Positions 33,418 through 43,153 are shown, counted from the stretch's first letter. The stretch: 52,772 nt of DNA from Archaeoglobus sp. UBA230 (GCA_002507545.1 DAVR01000020.1:1-52772); one strand, 5' to 3'. Translations and numbers: made by a program. The notes: a model not told the origin generated them from the letters alone.

Positions 33418-36033
33418 TTAATGATTTAGTTTTTTATAAAAATTTATTCTTATATATTTCTCCAGCTCAGCAAAGAAAAATACTAAAGAAGATACAGTTA
33501 CAACTCCAAACCACATGTTCGCATCAAGCGGTGCGGTATGCAGAATTGCGTTGAATTGGGGCGAATACGTTGCTACCAGCTGCAAAACGATCGTTGCAAG
33601 AATACCCAAATAGATAGCCCTATTCTTAAATTTCAGAGTTTTTATAAAGCTCAAATCAATACTTCTTGCACTCAGCAGGTAGAATATTTCAAAAAACACT
33701 ATAACATTCATTGCTACTGTTCTGGCTATCAGTTCGTTCTCGCTATATCTGAAATAAAGAAGGTACGCACATACGACCAAAACCGTAGCTACCCAAATTA
33801 TCCTGAATAAAATCGCCGGATTCAGCAACTCTCCAGTTATCGGCTTGAGCTTAAGTAGATTTGGCTCTCTGGATTCAAAAACTAAGGTCGTTCCCAAAAG
33901 CACAGCCGTAACCGTATTAATCCAGAGGATCTGCACCGGTAGAATTGGAAGTGCGAGACCCAAAAGAAAGGCTGCAAGAATCACGATCCCCTCTCCGACA
34001 TTAGTCGGTAGCAACCATGCAAGAATCTTCTGAATCTTCCTAAAAACGTTTCTACCCTCGTCAATGGCCTCTACAATTGTCGCAAAATTATCGTCAAGCA
34101 AAATTATTTCAGCGGATTCCTTAGCCACCTCCGTACCGGAGCCCATCGCAACGCCAACATCAGCCCTTTTCAATGCAGGGGCATCGTTTACACCATCCCC
34201 AGTAACTGCAACTGTTTCGCTCATTTCCTGCAGTAATCTGACTATTCTCAGCTTCATTTTTGGCAAAGTTCTTGCAAATATGTTTGTTTTCTTCAATACC
34301 TCTTTAAGCTCTTCATCGCTCATTTTTTCGATTTCATCCCCCGTTACAACACTGCCGTTAATATCAAGCTCTTCTGCGATGAACAACGCAGTATTTGGAT
34401 GATCTCCGGTTATCATGATAACCCTTACACCGGCTTCTCTACATTTTTTGATCGCCTCGTAACATTCTTCCCTCGGAGGATCTATCATGCATTGAAGACC
34501 GAGGAAGATCAAATCATTAAGATTGTCTTCAATACTACCAAATTCCTCCAAGTCAACGAACTTGTATGCAAATGCCAGAACCCTTAAACCCTGAAGGGCG
34601 AACTCTGATGCCATCTTGCGAACATGACGTTCATCAAGCTCTACTATTCTTCCTTCCACCAAAGCCCACCTGCACATTGAAAGTACTCTCTCTGCTGAAC
34701 CTTTTACGTAGATTTCCACGAATTCCCCCTCTTTTGCTGCAGTTGCCATATAGCGCAATGTGGGATTAAATGGGATTTCGTCAATAATTTTAAACTGCTT
34801 TTTAATTCCCACCAGCGATGCAACCTCGAGAAGAGCCACTTCAGTTGGATCTCCGCTCGTTACAAGTTCTCCATCTTTTAAAAAATAAATTGCTGTATTA
34901 CATACGTAGCCGGCCTTTACTGTGAGATATACCTCGGCATGTTTCGCGAGTTCTTCCCTGCTTAGAACAGAATTGCCACTCTCGACGTCATACTCCCTTC
35001 CTCCAGCAAATATTCGTATTACCTTCATTTTGTTCTGTGTAAGTGTTCCGGTTTTGTCCGTGCATATCGTCGTAACACTTCCCAGAGATTCTACAGCCGG
35101 TAGCTTTCTAACTATAGCCTTTCTTTTTGCCATGTCTCTAACACCAATTGCAAGGCTCATTGTTACAAGAGCGGGTAAACTTTCAGGAATAGCTGCAACA
35201 GCTAAGCTAACAGAAGCTAAGAACATGAATGTAGGCTCGTAACCTCTCAATATCCCAATTGTAAAATTTAAGATCGAAACTGCAACGATTATAAAGAAAA
35301 TGAATCTGCCAAGACGCTTTACTCTACGTAGCAAAGGTGTTTCAACACCTTTCTCCTTTTTAACAGTTTTTGCAATCTTACCCAGCTCGGTATCCTCGCC
35401 CGTAGCAACAACGACTGCTTTTCCGTAACCTTCAAGAACGAGTGTCCCGGCAAAAACCATGTTGTTTCTATCAACGGCAGTCTTCTTCAGAATAGTTTCA
35501 GAGAATTTTTCAACAGGCGTGGACTCGCCCGTTAGTAAAGATTCGTCAACAGTTAGATTTCTTGCTTCAAAAAGCCTCGCGTCTGCTGGAACTTTCATTC
35601 CAGCCTCTAATATTATCACATCTCCGGGGACAAGCTCTTTTGCGGGAATATCTTTTTCGGCCCTTCTTATTACCCTTGCTTTAACCTCTACTATCTTCTT
35701 TAAAGATTCAATTGTTTTTTCTGCTCTTCTTTCCTGAATATAACCAATTAATGCATTTATCAGCACGACTGAGAATATTATGGTTGTATCCACGTATCGA
35801 CGAAGAAATATCGTTATCAAACCGGCCATCATTAAAATGTAAATTAAGGGATCGTTAAAGTGAGAAAGAAATCTTAAAATTTCGCTTATTTTCTTTTCTT
35901 CTTTAATCTCATTATAACCAAACAATACAAGCCTTTCTGCGGCATCTTCATCTGTTATACCTTGAGGTAAGCTTTTAACAAGTCTAAAGACTTCTGAAAT
36001 TGAGATTCTATACCATTCGATTTCTTTGTCCAT
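33418..36033 (-). CDS. P-type cation-transporting ATPase (P2 type)
   Basis: The 871-residue pump has the N-terminal cation-ATPase domain, TGES at 168-171 in the actuator domain, the phosphorylated Asp326 in CTDKTGTLTQ, the P-domain hinge VTGDGVNDAPALKRADVG and about ten membrane segments. The M4 motif is IPESLPALV, close to the PEGLP of Ca2+ and H+ pumps, which places it among P2-type ATPases; Ca2+, or Na+/K+-like specificity, cannot be chosen from this. It diverges from the CBS protein over 236 bases. Confidence 0.92.
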   Translation of the reverse strand: MDKEIEWYRISISEVFRLVKSLPQGITDEDAAERLVLFGYNEIKEEKKISEILRFLSHFNDPLIYILMMAGLITIFLRRYVDTTIIFSVVLINALIGYIQERRAEKTIESLKKIVEVKARVIRRAEKDIPAKELVPGDVIILEAGMKVPADARLFEARNLTVDESLLTGESTPVEKFSETILKKTAVDRNNMVFAGTLVLEGYGKAVVVATGEDTELGKIAKTVKKEKGVETPLLRRVKRLGRFIFFIIVAVSILNFTIGILRGYEPTFMFLASVSLAVAAIPESLPALVTMSLAIGVRDMAKRKAIVRKLPAVESLGSVTTICTDKTGTLTQNKMKVIRIFAGGREYDVESGNSVLSREELAKHAEVYLTVKAGYVCNTAIYFLKDGELVTSGDPTEVALLEVASLVGIKKQFKIIDEIPFNPTLRYMATAAKEGEFVEIYVKGSAERVLSMCRWALVEGRIVELDERHVRKMASEFALQGLRVLAFAYKFVDLEEFGSIEDNLNDLIFLGLQCMIDPPREECYEAIKKCREAGVRVIMITGDHPNTALFIAEELDINGSVVTGDEIEKMSDEELKEVLKKTNIFARTLPKMKLRIVRLLQEMSETVAVTGDGVNDAPALKRADVGVAMGSGTEVAKESAEIILLDDNFATIVEAIDEGRNVFRKIQKILAWLLPTNVGEGIVILAAFLLGLALPILPVQILWINTVTAVLLGTTLVFESREPNLLKLKPITGELLNPAILFRIIWVATVLVVCAYLLYFRYSENELIARTVAMNVIVFFEIFYLLSARSIDLSFIKTLKFKNRAIYLGILATIVLQLVATYSPQFNAILHTAPLDANMWFGVVTVSSLVFFFAELEKYIRINFYKKLNH

Positions 36034-36269
36034 CTGTTAGGTTGCCTATTGGTCAATAATAATTTTGCCCCAAAAATAAGTCCTTAACCGATGTTGAACT
36101 TAGCGAATGGAGCAGATTGTGACCATCTGCGGGTTAGCAAGACGCACTTCGGAAAAATCTTGCAGAATTTACACTTTTAGATTTTTATTATACTTTTAAT
36201 TAAATATATGTAACCAACATTTTTATACTTTGTAGTTTCATTATTATCTACGCAAAAAGGTGGAATGAG
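36034..36269. promoter_or_regulatory. Divergent promoter region, ATPase / CBS protein
   Basis: This 236-base region must contain promoters for both genes. For the CBS gene, TTTTTATACTTT (about 36221-36232) is a TATA-like element and AAAGGTGG about 10 bases before the ATG is the ribosome binding site. An inverted repeat GCAGAT/ATCTGC spans 36112-36130. Confidence 0.5.
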
Positions 36270-37430
36270 ATGGATGTCAGAGAATTAAAGAAGGTCATTA
36301 GAGACGATTATGACGTTATAAGCGCAGGTGAAACACTTTCGAGGGTAATTTCAATGTTAGGCGAGTCCAAGCATGAAAGAGCCCTGTTGGTTGAAGAAAA
36401 TGACGAAATCATTGGGGTTGTAAGAGAAAAGGACTTAATCAGGGGTAGCCTAATGACGAACCCTGATGAAACGAAAATCAAGAAGTTCCTTGCGAAAACT
36501 GGAATCATTCGCCTTGACGAGCTAACGCCAGAGAAGGTGGCGAAAAGGTTTATAGAGGATTCCACGCCCTTTGTTCTTATAAAGCTCAACGGAGGATTTG
36601 GAGTTATTCACATCAACGAGTTTCTACAAAAAATAAAACAGGAATTTGAAAATGTTGAAGTCGGAGATGTTATGAATCCAGAAGTTATCACCGTGAAAAC
36701 GTACGATGGCGTATCCAAGGCTCTGGCCACTATGAGAAATCATGGTATCAGCAGAGTTGTTGTAGTTGATGATGAAAATAAAGTTGTCGGAATCATTACC
36801 GGCAAGGATATTGTAGATAGAGTTGTGTTTATAGGGAAAGACGATAGACTCGGACACCTGAGCATGAAAGAAAAAGAAAAAACGCTTTCAGTGATGGTTG
36901 AAGGTATAATGAGTCATCCGGTTATAACAGTTGAGAGGAATGACACGATTGCCAAAGCTATTGACCTGATGATCGAGAACGACATATCAAGCCTCGTGGT
37001 TGTAAAGGGCATCATTCCTGAGGGGATAGTGGTAAAGAAAGATTTTCTTGAATATTATTTAAAAGAGGCACTTCCAAAAGAGTATGAAGTGCAGATTATC
37101 GCGAAGGGCATAATTTTGGACGATTCTGAAATAGAAAAGCTCTTGGACGAATTAAACAAGTTTTTGAGGAAGCTCAAGAGCTCTCTTGGGAAAGTCCATT
37201 TATTTGTTTATGTGAAGAAGCTCAAATTGTACTATAGACGAATACCTCTCATTTACGTGAGGATGAGGTTGACAAGTGACCGTGGAGTTTTCTTTGTTAC
37301 TGGTGAAAGCTGGGGTGTTGGGTTTGCAGTTCATGCAACCTTGAATAAGCTTGAAAGGCAAGTAATAAAGGACAAAGAGCTTATGCTCGATAAGAGGGTT
37401 GTGCAGAAGTTTTACGAGGAAGTTCTTTGA
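36270..37430 (+). CDS. CBS-domain protein
   Basis: The 386-residue protein contains four CBS motifs in two tandem pairs within the first 275 residues; the second and third are clearest (DVMNPEVITVKTYDGVSKAL, GIMSHPVITVERNDTIAKAI). CBS pairs bind adenosyl nucleotides and report energy state. The C-terminal 110 residues (IIAKGIILDDSEIEKLLDEL, then a strand-rich end) are not a known catalytic domain to me, though they resemble a ribosome-hibernation-like or dsRNA-binding alpha-beta fold. It diverges from the P-type ATPase, which it could regulate; no direct evidence supports this. Confidence 0.83.
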   Translation: MDVRELKKVIRDDYDVISAGETLSRVISMLGESKHERALLVEENDEIIGVVREKDLIRGSLMTNPDETKIKKFLAKTGIIRLDELTPEKVAKRFIEDSTPFVLIKLNGGFGVIHINEFLQKIKQEFENVEVGDVMNPEVITVKTYDGVSKALATMRNHGISRVVVVDDENKVVGIITGKDIVDRVVFIGKDDRLGHLSMKEKEKTLSVMVEGIMSHPVITVERNDTIAKAIDLMIENDISSLVVVKGIIPEGIVVKKDFLEYYLKEALPKEYEVQIIAKGIILDDSEIEKLLDELNKFLRKLKSSLGKVHLFVYVKKLKLYYRRIPLIYVRMRLTSDRGVFFVTGESWGVGFAVHATLNKLERQVIKDKELMLDKRVVQKFYEEVL

Positions 37431-37480
37431 TAACCACAGCCCTGCAAATGAGATTTAAAAATAATAGAATGAGGTTGGCT

Positions 37481-39397
37481 TTATTTTGCCCCTTTAACAT
37501 CCACGATCCTCTCAACAACTGTCATATCTTCAAGAGTTGTGATATCTCCTATCTCTTCACCCTTCTCAATAGCAAGTAGAATCCTGCGCACTATCTTTCC
37601 ACTCCTCGTTTTTGGTAACTGTTCGACGAAGTAAATCTTTTCAGGAACAGCTATTGATCCTATTTCGTTTTTAACATGCGTTTTAAGATATTTTTCAAGT
37701 TCGACGTCCGGCTTGTAGCCAATCTTAAGGACAACAAATGCTACTGGTACCTCTCCTTTGATCTCGTGGGGTTTTCCAACAACGGCTGCCTCGCTTATAG
37801 CTTCATGAGATACAAGCGCACCCTCGATTTCAGCACTTCCAAGTCTATGCCCGCTGACCTTTAGAACTTCATCAATTCTCCCTATTATCCAGTAATACCC
37901 ATCTTCGTCTCTCCTTGCTCCATCTCCAGTATAGTAAATTCGTTTACCGTCTGATGTCCAGTATTGTTTGACGAATCTTCTTGGATCACCCCGTAGATCT
38001 CTGAACATTGCTGGCCACGGGTTCGTTATTACGAGTTCTCCGACATCTGCTGGATTTCCTTTCTCGTCGTGTATCTCTACCAACATTCCCGGGAAGGGCA
38101 GCGTTACAGAGCCGGGCTTGAGCTTTGTTATGCCGGGCAAGGGAGCTATTATGATCATTCCGGTTTCAGTCTGCCACCATGTGTCAATTACAGGGCAGCG
38201 CTCACTCCCTACATACTTGTGGTACCACTTCCAAGCTTCTGGATCTATCGTTTCGCCGACCGTTCCAAGTAGACGCAGCGAGGACAGATCGTGTTTCTCC
38301 AGCCATTCCTCGCCGAGCTTCATGAAGTAGCGTATTGCGGTGGGAGCAGTGTAAAAAATGGTCACGCCGTACTGCTCAATAATGTTCCACCACCTGTCCG
38401 GCTGTGGATAGTCTGGAGCACCCTCGTAAATTAGCACTGTCGCACCGTTGCTGAGCGGTCCATAGACAACATAGCTATGTCCAGTAATCCACCCTATGTC
38501 AGCAGTGCACCAGAATACGTCTCCATCTTTCAAATCGAATACCCACTTGGTTGTAATGTGGGTGCCAACGTTGTAGCCTCCGTGAATGTGAAGAACGCCT
38601 TTCGGCTTTCCGGTTGTTCCCGATGTATACAGTATGAACAACGGATGTTCGCTGTCAAGAGCTTTACATTCGCACTCATCTGCTAAGCCTTCTTCCAGTT
38701 CATGCCACCAGATATCCCTTCCATCGACCATATTCACATCGTTGCCGACTCTCTCGAGCACAACAACACTCTCAACGCTGCAAGCTTCCAGAGCTTTATC
38801 AACGATGCGCTTAGTTTCAATAACCTCGCCTCTCCTGTAGTAACCATCCATCGTAACGACAACTTTAGCGTCGGAATCGTTTATCCTCTCTCTCAGAGCT
38901 TTCGAGGAGAAACCTCCAAAAACCACGTTATGAATCGCGCCGATTCTAGCGCACGCAAGCATTGCGACAACAAGCTCCGGCACCATCCCCATGTAGATCG
39001 TGACTACATCCTTTTCCTCAACTCCAAGCGTCCTGAGAGCATTGGCAAACTTGCAGACTCTCTGGTAGAGTTCGCGGTAAGTGATCATCTCTTTTTCGTT
39101 TTCAGGTTCTCCCTGCCATATTATTGCTGTTTTATCCCCTTTTGATTCAATATGTCTATCCAAACAGTTGTAAGTTATGTTTATCTTTCCACCAACAAAC
39201 CATCTATAAAAAGGAGCGTTACCGCTATATATTATCTCTCTGTAGGGCTCAAACCACTCAATTTCATTCTTTGCAACTGAATCCCAAAATGTAAGATAGT
39301 CCAAAGCCTCCTCATAAATCCCTTCGCTAACCTGTGTACATCCTTTGGCTTCTTCTGTGGACTCATATAAATCATTTTCAGAAAATTTTTTTAACAT
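37481..39397 (-). CDS. acs: Acetyl-CoA synthetase (AMP-forming)
   Basis: This 638-residue enzyme activates acetate to acetyl-CoA through acetyl-AMP. The adenylate-forming motif YTSGTTGKPKG is intact, as are the acetate-pocket region with DTWWQTETG, YYTGDGARRDEDGYYWIIGR and the C-terminal catalytic lysine in PKTRSGKIVRR. Length is typical for AMP-forming acetyl-CoA synthetase. It stands alone, with the AT-rich upstream region (39398-39559) leading into the tRNA-Cys island. In Archaeoglobaceae it would allow acetate assimilation. Confidence 0.94.
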   Translation of the reverse strand: MLKKFSENDLYESTEEAKGCTQVSEGIYEEALDYLTFWDSVAKNEIEWFEPYREIIYSGNAPFYRWFVGGKINITYNCLDRHIESKGDKTAIIWQGEPENEKEMITYRELYQRVCKFANALRTLGVEEKDVVTIYMGMVPELVVAMLACARIGAIHNVVFGGFSSKALRERINDSDAKVVVTMDGYYRRGEVIETKRIVDKALEACSVESVVVLERVGNDVNMVDGRDIWWHELEEGLADECECKALDSEHPLFILYTSGTTGKPKGVLHIHGGYNVGTHITTKWVFDLKDGDVFWCTADIGWITGHSYVVYGPLSNGATVLIYEGAPDYPQPDRWWNIIEQYGVTIFYTAPTAIRYFMKLGEEWLEKHDLSSLRLLGTVGETIDPEAWKWYHKYVGSERCPVIDTWWQTETGMIIIAPLPGITKLKPGSVTLPFPGMLVEIHDEKGNPADVGELVITNPWPAMFRDLRGDPRRFVKQYWTSDGKRIYYTGDGARRDEDGYYWIIGRIDEVLKVSGHRLGSAEIEGALVSHEAISEAAVVGKPHEIKGEVPVAFVVLKIGYKPDVELEKYLKTHVKNEIGSIAVPEKIYFVEQLPKTRSGKIVRRILLAIEKGEEIGDITTLEDMTVVERIVDVKGAK

Positions 39398-39559
39398 TTT
39401 TTACACCCATATATTGTATACACTGTAACTTAATAAGTTTAACTGAAGTCAATATTTTAATAATATAAAAACTAAGTCTTTTTCCTCACACAATTTGCTC
39501 GTTTTCCTAAACGGAATCCAACTAAAATCATATGATAGATTAGAACCAGAGTAAAAGAG

Positions 39560-39580
39560 AGCCAGGGCCTGGATTCTAAC
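39560..39580 (-). repeat. Degenerate copy of the tRNA-Cys 3' end (candidate att site)
   Basis: AGCCAGGGCC-T-GGATT-CT-AAC here matches the complement of the tRNA-Cys 3' end at 49939-49959 in 18 of 21 positions, including the whole acceptor strand. Both copies face the same way, so they form a direct repeat bracketing about 10.4 kb. A tyrosine recombinase remnant begins 33 bases inside this copy. The match extends beyond the general T-loop consensus into the acceptor, which favours tRNA-Cys as the source. Confidence 0.6.
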
Positions 39581-39612
39581 AAAGGGTTGAGAGTCAGGGA
39601 GAAATCTTTTTA

Positions 39613-40105
39613 ATGAAACCAGCACAGTTGGCTACATGGATGATTCATCCTTACATAGTACTACGCTACATTCAAACATTACGAGTTATTCACAGATGGA
39701 AAAACAAGCCATTCAAGGAGTGGACTGAACAAGACCTTGAGGACATTCTTTTTGAGATCGAGAAGGAAGGGTATAAGCCACATACAATTAACGTAACGAA
39801 TTCAAAAAAGGTCTTCGAATGCTCTTCCGCTGGCTTCATTGAGAAAACTGGCTTGGCTTGAAAAGTTCTGAGAGGGGAGAGAAAAGACAAAAGAAAGCCA
39901 GACGTTCTCACAGAAGAAGTCAGTCGTATGATCGAAGCTGCTGTAAATGAGAGAGATCGAGCTATCATCGCTATCGGTTATGAAGCTGGATTGAGAATCG
40001 GAGAGCTTGCTTCGCTTATATGGGGAAATGTTATTTGGACTGAATGAGGAGCTAAGATCAAAGTTCACAGCAAAACTGGTGAAAGAGTCGTTCCAATAGT
40101 TATGG
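39613..40105 (+). pseudogene. Broken tyrosine recombinase (integrase)
   Basis: The first frame (39613-39858) is the N-terminal core-binding SAM-like domain (VLRYIQTLRVIHRWKNKPF, EQDLEDILFEIEKEGY). After an in-frame stop, reading continues with KPDVLTEEVSRMIEAAVNER, then AIGYEAGLRIGELASLIWGN, which holds the first catalytic arginine (GLRIGEL), and after another stop SKTGERVVPIVMAA. The remaining catalytic His-Arg and Tyr residues are missing because the sequence ends at about 40105 in another gene. It is a dead integrase beside a candidate att site, consistent with an element that can no longer excise. Confidence 0.75.
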
Positions 40106-40316
40106 CAGCTACGAGTTCATCAAATTCTTTTAAAGCTTTAACAAGCTCTTTATCGAGGTCAGATTCTAAAAGCCTATCGTTATGGCAACATGGACAATAA
40201 ACTTCCGCAAAGTCTCCGTAATCATCTACCTTCTCTTCAAATCCGTCGTAATCGTAGTATTCGTGGCAGCACTTTGTATAGTCAAAATGAAAACACTCTC
40301 CACAGAATAAAACCAT
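40065..40316 (-). CDS. Cys-rich zinc-ribbon-like small protein, possibly truncated
   Basis: From MVLFCGECFHFDYTKCCHEY, likely at the ATG ending at 40316, this is an 83-residue protein with two cysteine pairs that look like zinc knuckles: CGEC with a following CC, and CPCC in the middle (VYCPCCHNDRLLESD). The last 14 or so residues are encoded by DNA that reads on the other strand as integrase, so the natural C-terminus was probably lost when the two sequences joined near 40105. Function unknown; a small metal-binding nucleic-acid or redox partner is plausible. Confidence 0.5.
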   Translation of the reverse strand: MVLFCGECFHFDYTKCCHEYYDYDGFEEKVDDYGDFAEVYCPCCHNDRLLESDLDKELVKALKEFDELVAAITIGTTLSPVLL

Positions 40317-40459
40317 GCATTCACCCCCCAAAGGATATCGCAGAGTGGCTGAAGCCTAACTTCGTCAGAGAGCAGTTCGATTAAGTCAAATTTCATGTTT
40401 CCAATGTTAGGAAAAATCCTCTCTTTTAAGTAATTTAGTAGCTCTGGACCGTCCCGTCA

Positions 40460-40930
40460 TCTATTACAGATCTATCAAGCAAGTTGGGTATTCCTGCATC
40501 AACTGTACAATATCATGTTAACAAGCTGATGGAGCTTGACATAGTCAGAATTGCACAAAAGAAAGTTGGAAAGAGGATGAGAGATATAAAAATGTACGTT
40601 TACGACAAAGAGAGCATAGTATTTCTCTCATCAATGGAAAAACACGAGTTTGAACATTTATTAAGGACATTTGTTCTTCGGAGATTGAAGAAGGGGGCAC
40701 CGATAGCTGTTTTACTAATTTTTGCGATTGGCTCAATTCTATCAATCATCGGTAGCTGGATGCTCAAAGGAGAGATTAAACGCAGGATTGGATTCTTTTA
40801 CGGGGACGTGGTGGGTAGATCAGTTGGAATGCTTGAAATGAGTGTATTATTAGTATTCCTCGGTGTTTTCTTTCTTTTGGGAGTAGTGAGTTCGTTCTTG
40901 CTCCTTTTGTTTATAATTAAAAGGACTTAA
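40460..40930 (+). pseudogene. N-terminally truncated membrane-tethered winged-helix regulator
   Basis: The frame contains the second half of a helix-turn-helix (SITDLSSKLGIPASTVQYHV, then NKLMELDIVRIAQKK) and two hydrophobic segments at the C-terminus (APIAVLLIFAIGSILSI, then VLLVFLGVFFLLGVV). A stop lies just upstream of 40460 and there is no room for the first helices, so the N-terminus is lost; translation from the TTG at 40484 would give a defective domain. It is the same general architecture as the regulator at 4324. The site lies inside the tRNA-Cys island, next to the integrase scar. Confidence 0.6.
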
Positions 40931-40961
40931 TTTTTAATTTTATATAATGTTATTATGAGCC

Positions 40962-41165
40962 TTATAAGTTCCCTGCCCCAGCTCCCTTAAATCTTTTGAG
41001 AGTGTCTTCGAACACTTCCTCTCCTACCACCTGCTTCATTGACATTAGTAAGAGCTCTGTAACTCCGGCGGGATCGCCACAGCAAACTTGAACAGTTTGT
41101 TTGCCATCTTTCCATCTTCTCAAGAGCTCAGGCAGATTAACTACTGCAGAGTACTTTATGTCCAT
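40962..41165 (-). CDS. Small hypothetical protein at the end of the island operon
   Basis: This 67-residue frame (VCCGDPAGVTELLLMSMKQV in the middle) has no family I recognise. It follows the methyltransferase gene on the same strand after a 102-base AT-rich gap with a long T-rich run, which may end the main transcript, so it could have its own promoter. The sequence is protein-like (balanced residues, amphipathic helices), but it may also be a fragment. Confidence 0.4.
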   Translation of the reverse strand: MDIKYSAVVNLPELLRRWKDGKQTVQVCCGDPAGVTELLLMSMKQVVGEEVFEDTLKRFKGAGAGNL

Positions 41166-41267
41166 GCTCAGGCTGTTAAACCTCTCCGGATTTTCTATAA
41201 TTCTTTGAATTTTTTAATCAAAATATATTTTTTATTTATCTAAATTTTAATTAATTTTTTGCATATT

Positions 41268-41927
41268 TTATTTTTTAAAAGCACCAAATAGAAACTTATG
41301 TTTATGCAAACCTTTTTCACCGTGTTCTTCCATTTCTTCGATTTCTCTTACTGTTATTGAGGTTAGATCGTTAAAATAGCATAGTAGTTCGTCTTTCGTG
41401 AAATAGTGCGAACAATGTCCATCTGACTCAAAAAATGTATTCTCTTCAACCTGTACACCCTCACCAAAGGAGGGATCGTTTACGGAAAAGACATTGACAA
41501 CTAAGATCCCAGATTTCTTTAGAGAGCCCTTAAGACCATTTATCAACTTCATCCTATCACTTTCGAGAAACAAATGTAGTAGATTGTGAGCAAAGATTCC
41601 CTCGTATTTTTTATCAGTTGGTAGAACTTGCAAAACGTCACCGATGATGTATTTTATGTTCGAATTGCATTCTTCCGCATTTTTCTTAGCTATTTCTATA
41701 GCAGTTGTCGAAACATCTATACCCGTTACTGAAAACCCCAGCTTTGCGAAATAAAGGCAGTTTCTTCCGTATCCGCAACCTGGGGCTAATATTGTTTTTA
41801 CACTGTATCGTTTAAACACTTCAGCAGCTAATTTTGCTGATAGAGATTGTTCTTTTCCCCACACTTCCCCTTCGTTTTTAAACCTGACATTCCAGTATTC
41901 TTCCGCATTATACACCCCAATCACCAC
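41268..41927 (-). CDS. Class I SAM-dependent methyltransferase
   Basis: The 219-residue protein has motif I LAPGCGYGRN (48-57) and the acidic residue binding the ribose of SAM in VTGIDVS (Asp71), with a YEGIFAHNLLHLF segment further on; it belongs to the small-molecule tellurite-resistance/TehB-like group by size and pattern. The start is within a GTG-GTG run overlapping the upstream dehydratase gene by about seven bases, so the exact start is uncertain (41927, 41924 or 41915). It is the last gene of the biosynthetic operon and could methylate the pathway product or an intermediate. Confidence 0.8.
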   Translation of the reverse strand: MVIGVYNAEEYWNVRFKNEGEVWGKEQSLSAKLAAEVFKRYSVKTILAPGCGYGRNCLYFAKLGFSVTGIDVSTTAIEIAKKNAEECNSNIKYIIGDVLQVLPTDKKYEGIFAHNLLHLFLESDRMKLINGLKGSLKKSGILVVNVFSVNDPSFGEGVQVEENTFFESDGHCSHYFTKDELLCYFNDLTSITVREIEEMEEHGEKGLHKHKFLFGAFKK

Positions 41928-43153
41928 GGAGACTTGATTTCACCGTAAATTGCGGAGTATGCAACAGTGGCTGCAGAAGCAAGAAAAGCTTCAGAATTTC
42001 TGCCACCAAGCCTGCCCAAATAATTCCTGTTCGTCGTCGTGATAACCCTCTCGCCATCGGCTATTATCCCACCGCTTTTCGATCCAGCACACAAGCTACA
42101 CGAAGGATGAGTTATTATTGCACCTGCTTCGATTAGTATTTCAATGATCTCCTCTTTTAGAGCCTCCATATAGATCCTTCTCGTCGGTGGTGTCACTATG
42201 AGTCTGACATCCGGATGTACTTCGTTCCCCTCTAAGATCTCAGCAGCAATTCTTAAATCCTCCAAACCTGTAGTGCAGGAACCTATAAACGCCTCATCTA
42301 TTTTAGTACCTTCCACTTCTCTCACCGGCTTCACATTATCAACAGAATGCGGACAAGCTATCATCGGCTCAATTTCTTCTGCACAGTATTGGTAAATTTT
42401 CTCGTACCCGTCTCCATCTCCTCTAATTCTTTTGATCTCCTTTCTCGTTTTGCCGGAGAGATACTCAAGTGTCACCTTATCGGGCTCTACCATACCAGTC
42501 TTCGCTCCAGCTTCAACAGCCATGTTGCACAACGTGAACCTGCCATCCATAGACATCTCTTTTACCGTGGATCCAGAGAACTCCATAGCCTTGTAGGTTG
42601 CTCCATCCGCACCTATATCTCCTATGATTTTTAGAATCAAGTCCTTCGCATAAACACCGTCAGGTAGCTTTCCGTTTATCTCAAATTTTAGTGTCTGAGG
42701 AACCTTCAGCCAGATTTTTCCTCTACCCAGTACGGCAGCCATATCTGTATAACCGACACCAGTAGCAAAAGCTCCTAAGGCTCCAGCTGTACAGGTGTGA
42801 GAGTCCGTACCAATCACGATTTCCCCTGGGACAATCAGACCCATTTCTGGCATGACTCGATGACTCACTCCCTCACCAATTACCAGTTTTATTCCGTATC
42901 TTTCAGCAAAACTACGCATTTGTTTCATACTTTCCGATTCTTCCACCGATGCTGGCGGGATTTCATGATCTGCTATAAGCAAAATTTTTGATGGATCCCA
43001 AACCTCAGTGAAACCCATATTTTTAAATTGGCTGAAACAGTGCGGTGCGAAGTAGTCGTGAATCATGGCTAGATCGACTGAAACCGTGATTATTTCTCCG
43101 GGCTTAACTTCCCTCTCAACGTGATTCGCAAGTATCTTCTGGACGATATTCAT
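41921..43153 (-). CDS. LeuC/HacA-like dehydratase large subunit, copy 2
   Basis: The 410-residue aconitase-family large subunit aligns with 3-isopropylmalate dehydratase and homoaconitase. Iron-sulfur ligands are present in GSCTTG and in SCSLCAG, but the usual SCTNGR reads SCTTG with one residue missing before LEDL. It shares a nearly identical 66-codon tract with its paralogue at 43641 (see repeats) yet differs elsewhere. The gene starts inside the leuD-like stop (ATGA), so one small subunit may serve two large ones. The true substrate is uncertain. Confidence 0.8.
   Translation of the reverse strand: MNIVQKILANHVEREVKPGEIITVSVDLAMIHDYFAPHCFSQFKNMGFTEVWDPSKILLIADHEIPPASVEESESMKQMRSFAERYGIKLVIGEGVSHRVMPEMGLIVPGEIVIGTDSHTCTAGALGAFATGVGYTDMAAVLGRGKIWLKVPQTLKFEINGKLPDGVYAKDLILKIIGDIGADGATYKAMEFSGSTVKEMSMDGRFTLCNMAVEAGAKTGMVEPDKVTLEYLSGKTRKEIKRIRGDGDGYEKIYQYCAEEIEPMIACPHSVDNVKPVREVEGTKIDEAFIGSCTTGLEDLRIAAEILEGNEVHPDVRLIVTPPTRRIYMEALKEEIIEILIEAGAIITHPSCSLCAGSKSGGIIADGERVITTTNRNYLGRLGGRNSEAFLASAATVAYSAIYGEIKSPW
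42521..42718 (-). repeat. Gene-conversion-like tract, copy A
   Basis: These 198 bases match 44256-44453 at about 188 positions by eye, while the flanking parts of the two large-subunit genes are much more divergent. The tract covers the coding region for KLPDGVYAKDLILKIIGD and neighbours. Sharp edges suggest gene conversion after duplication. Confidence 0.7.

Noticed and set aside
39560-39580. The tRNA-like match as a plain T-loop consensus
   Set aside because: The GGATTYGAAC part is common to tRNAs, but AGCCAGGGCC also matches the Cys acceptor; I kept it as a candidate att site with moderate confidence.
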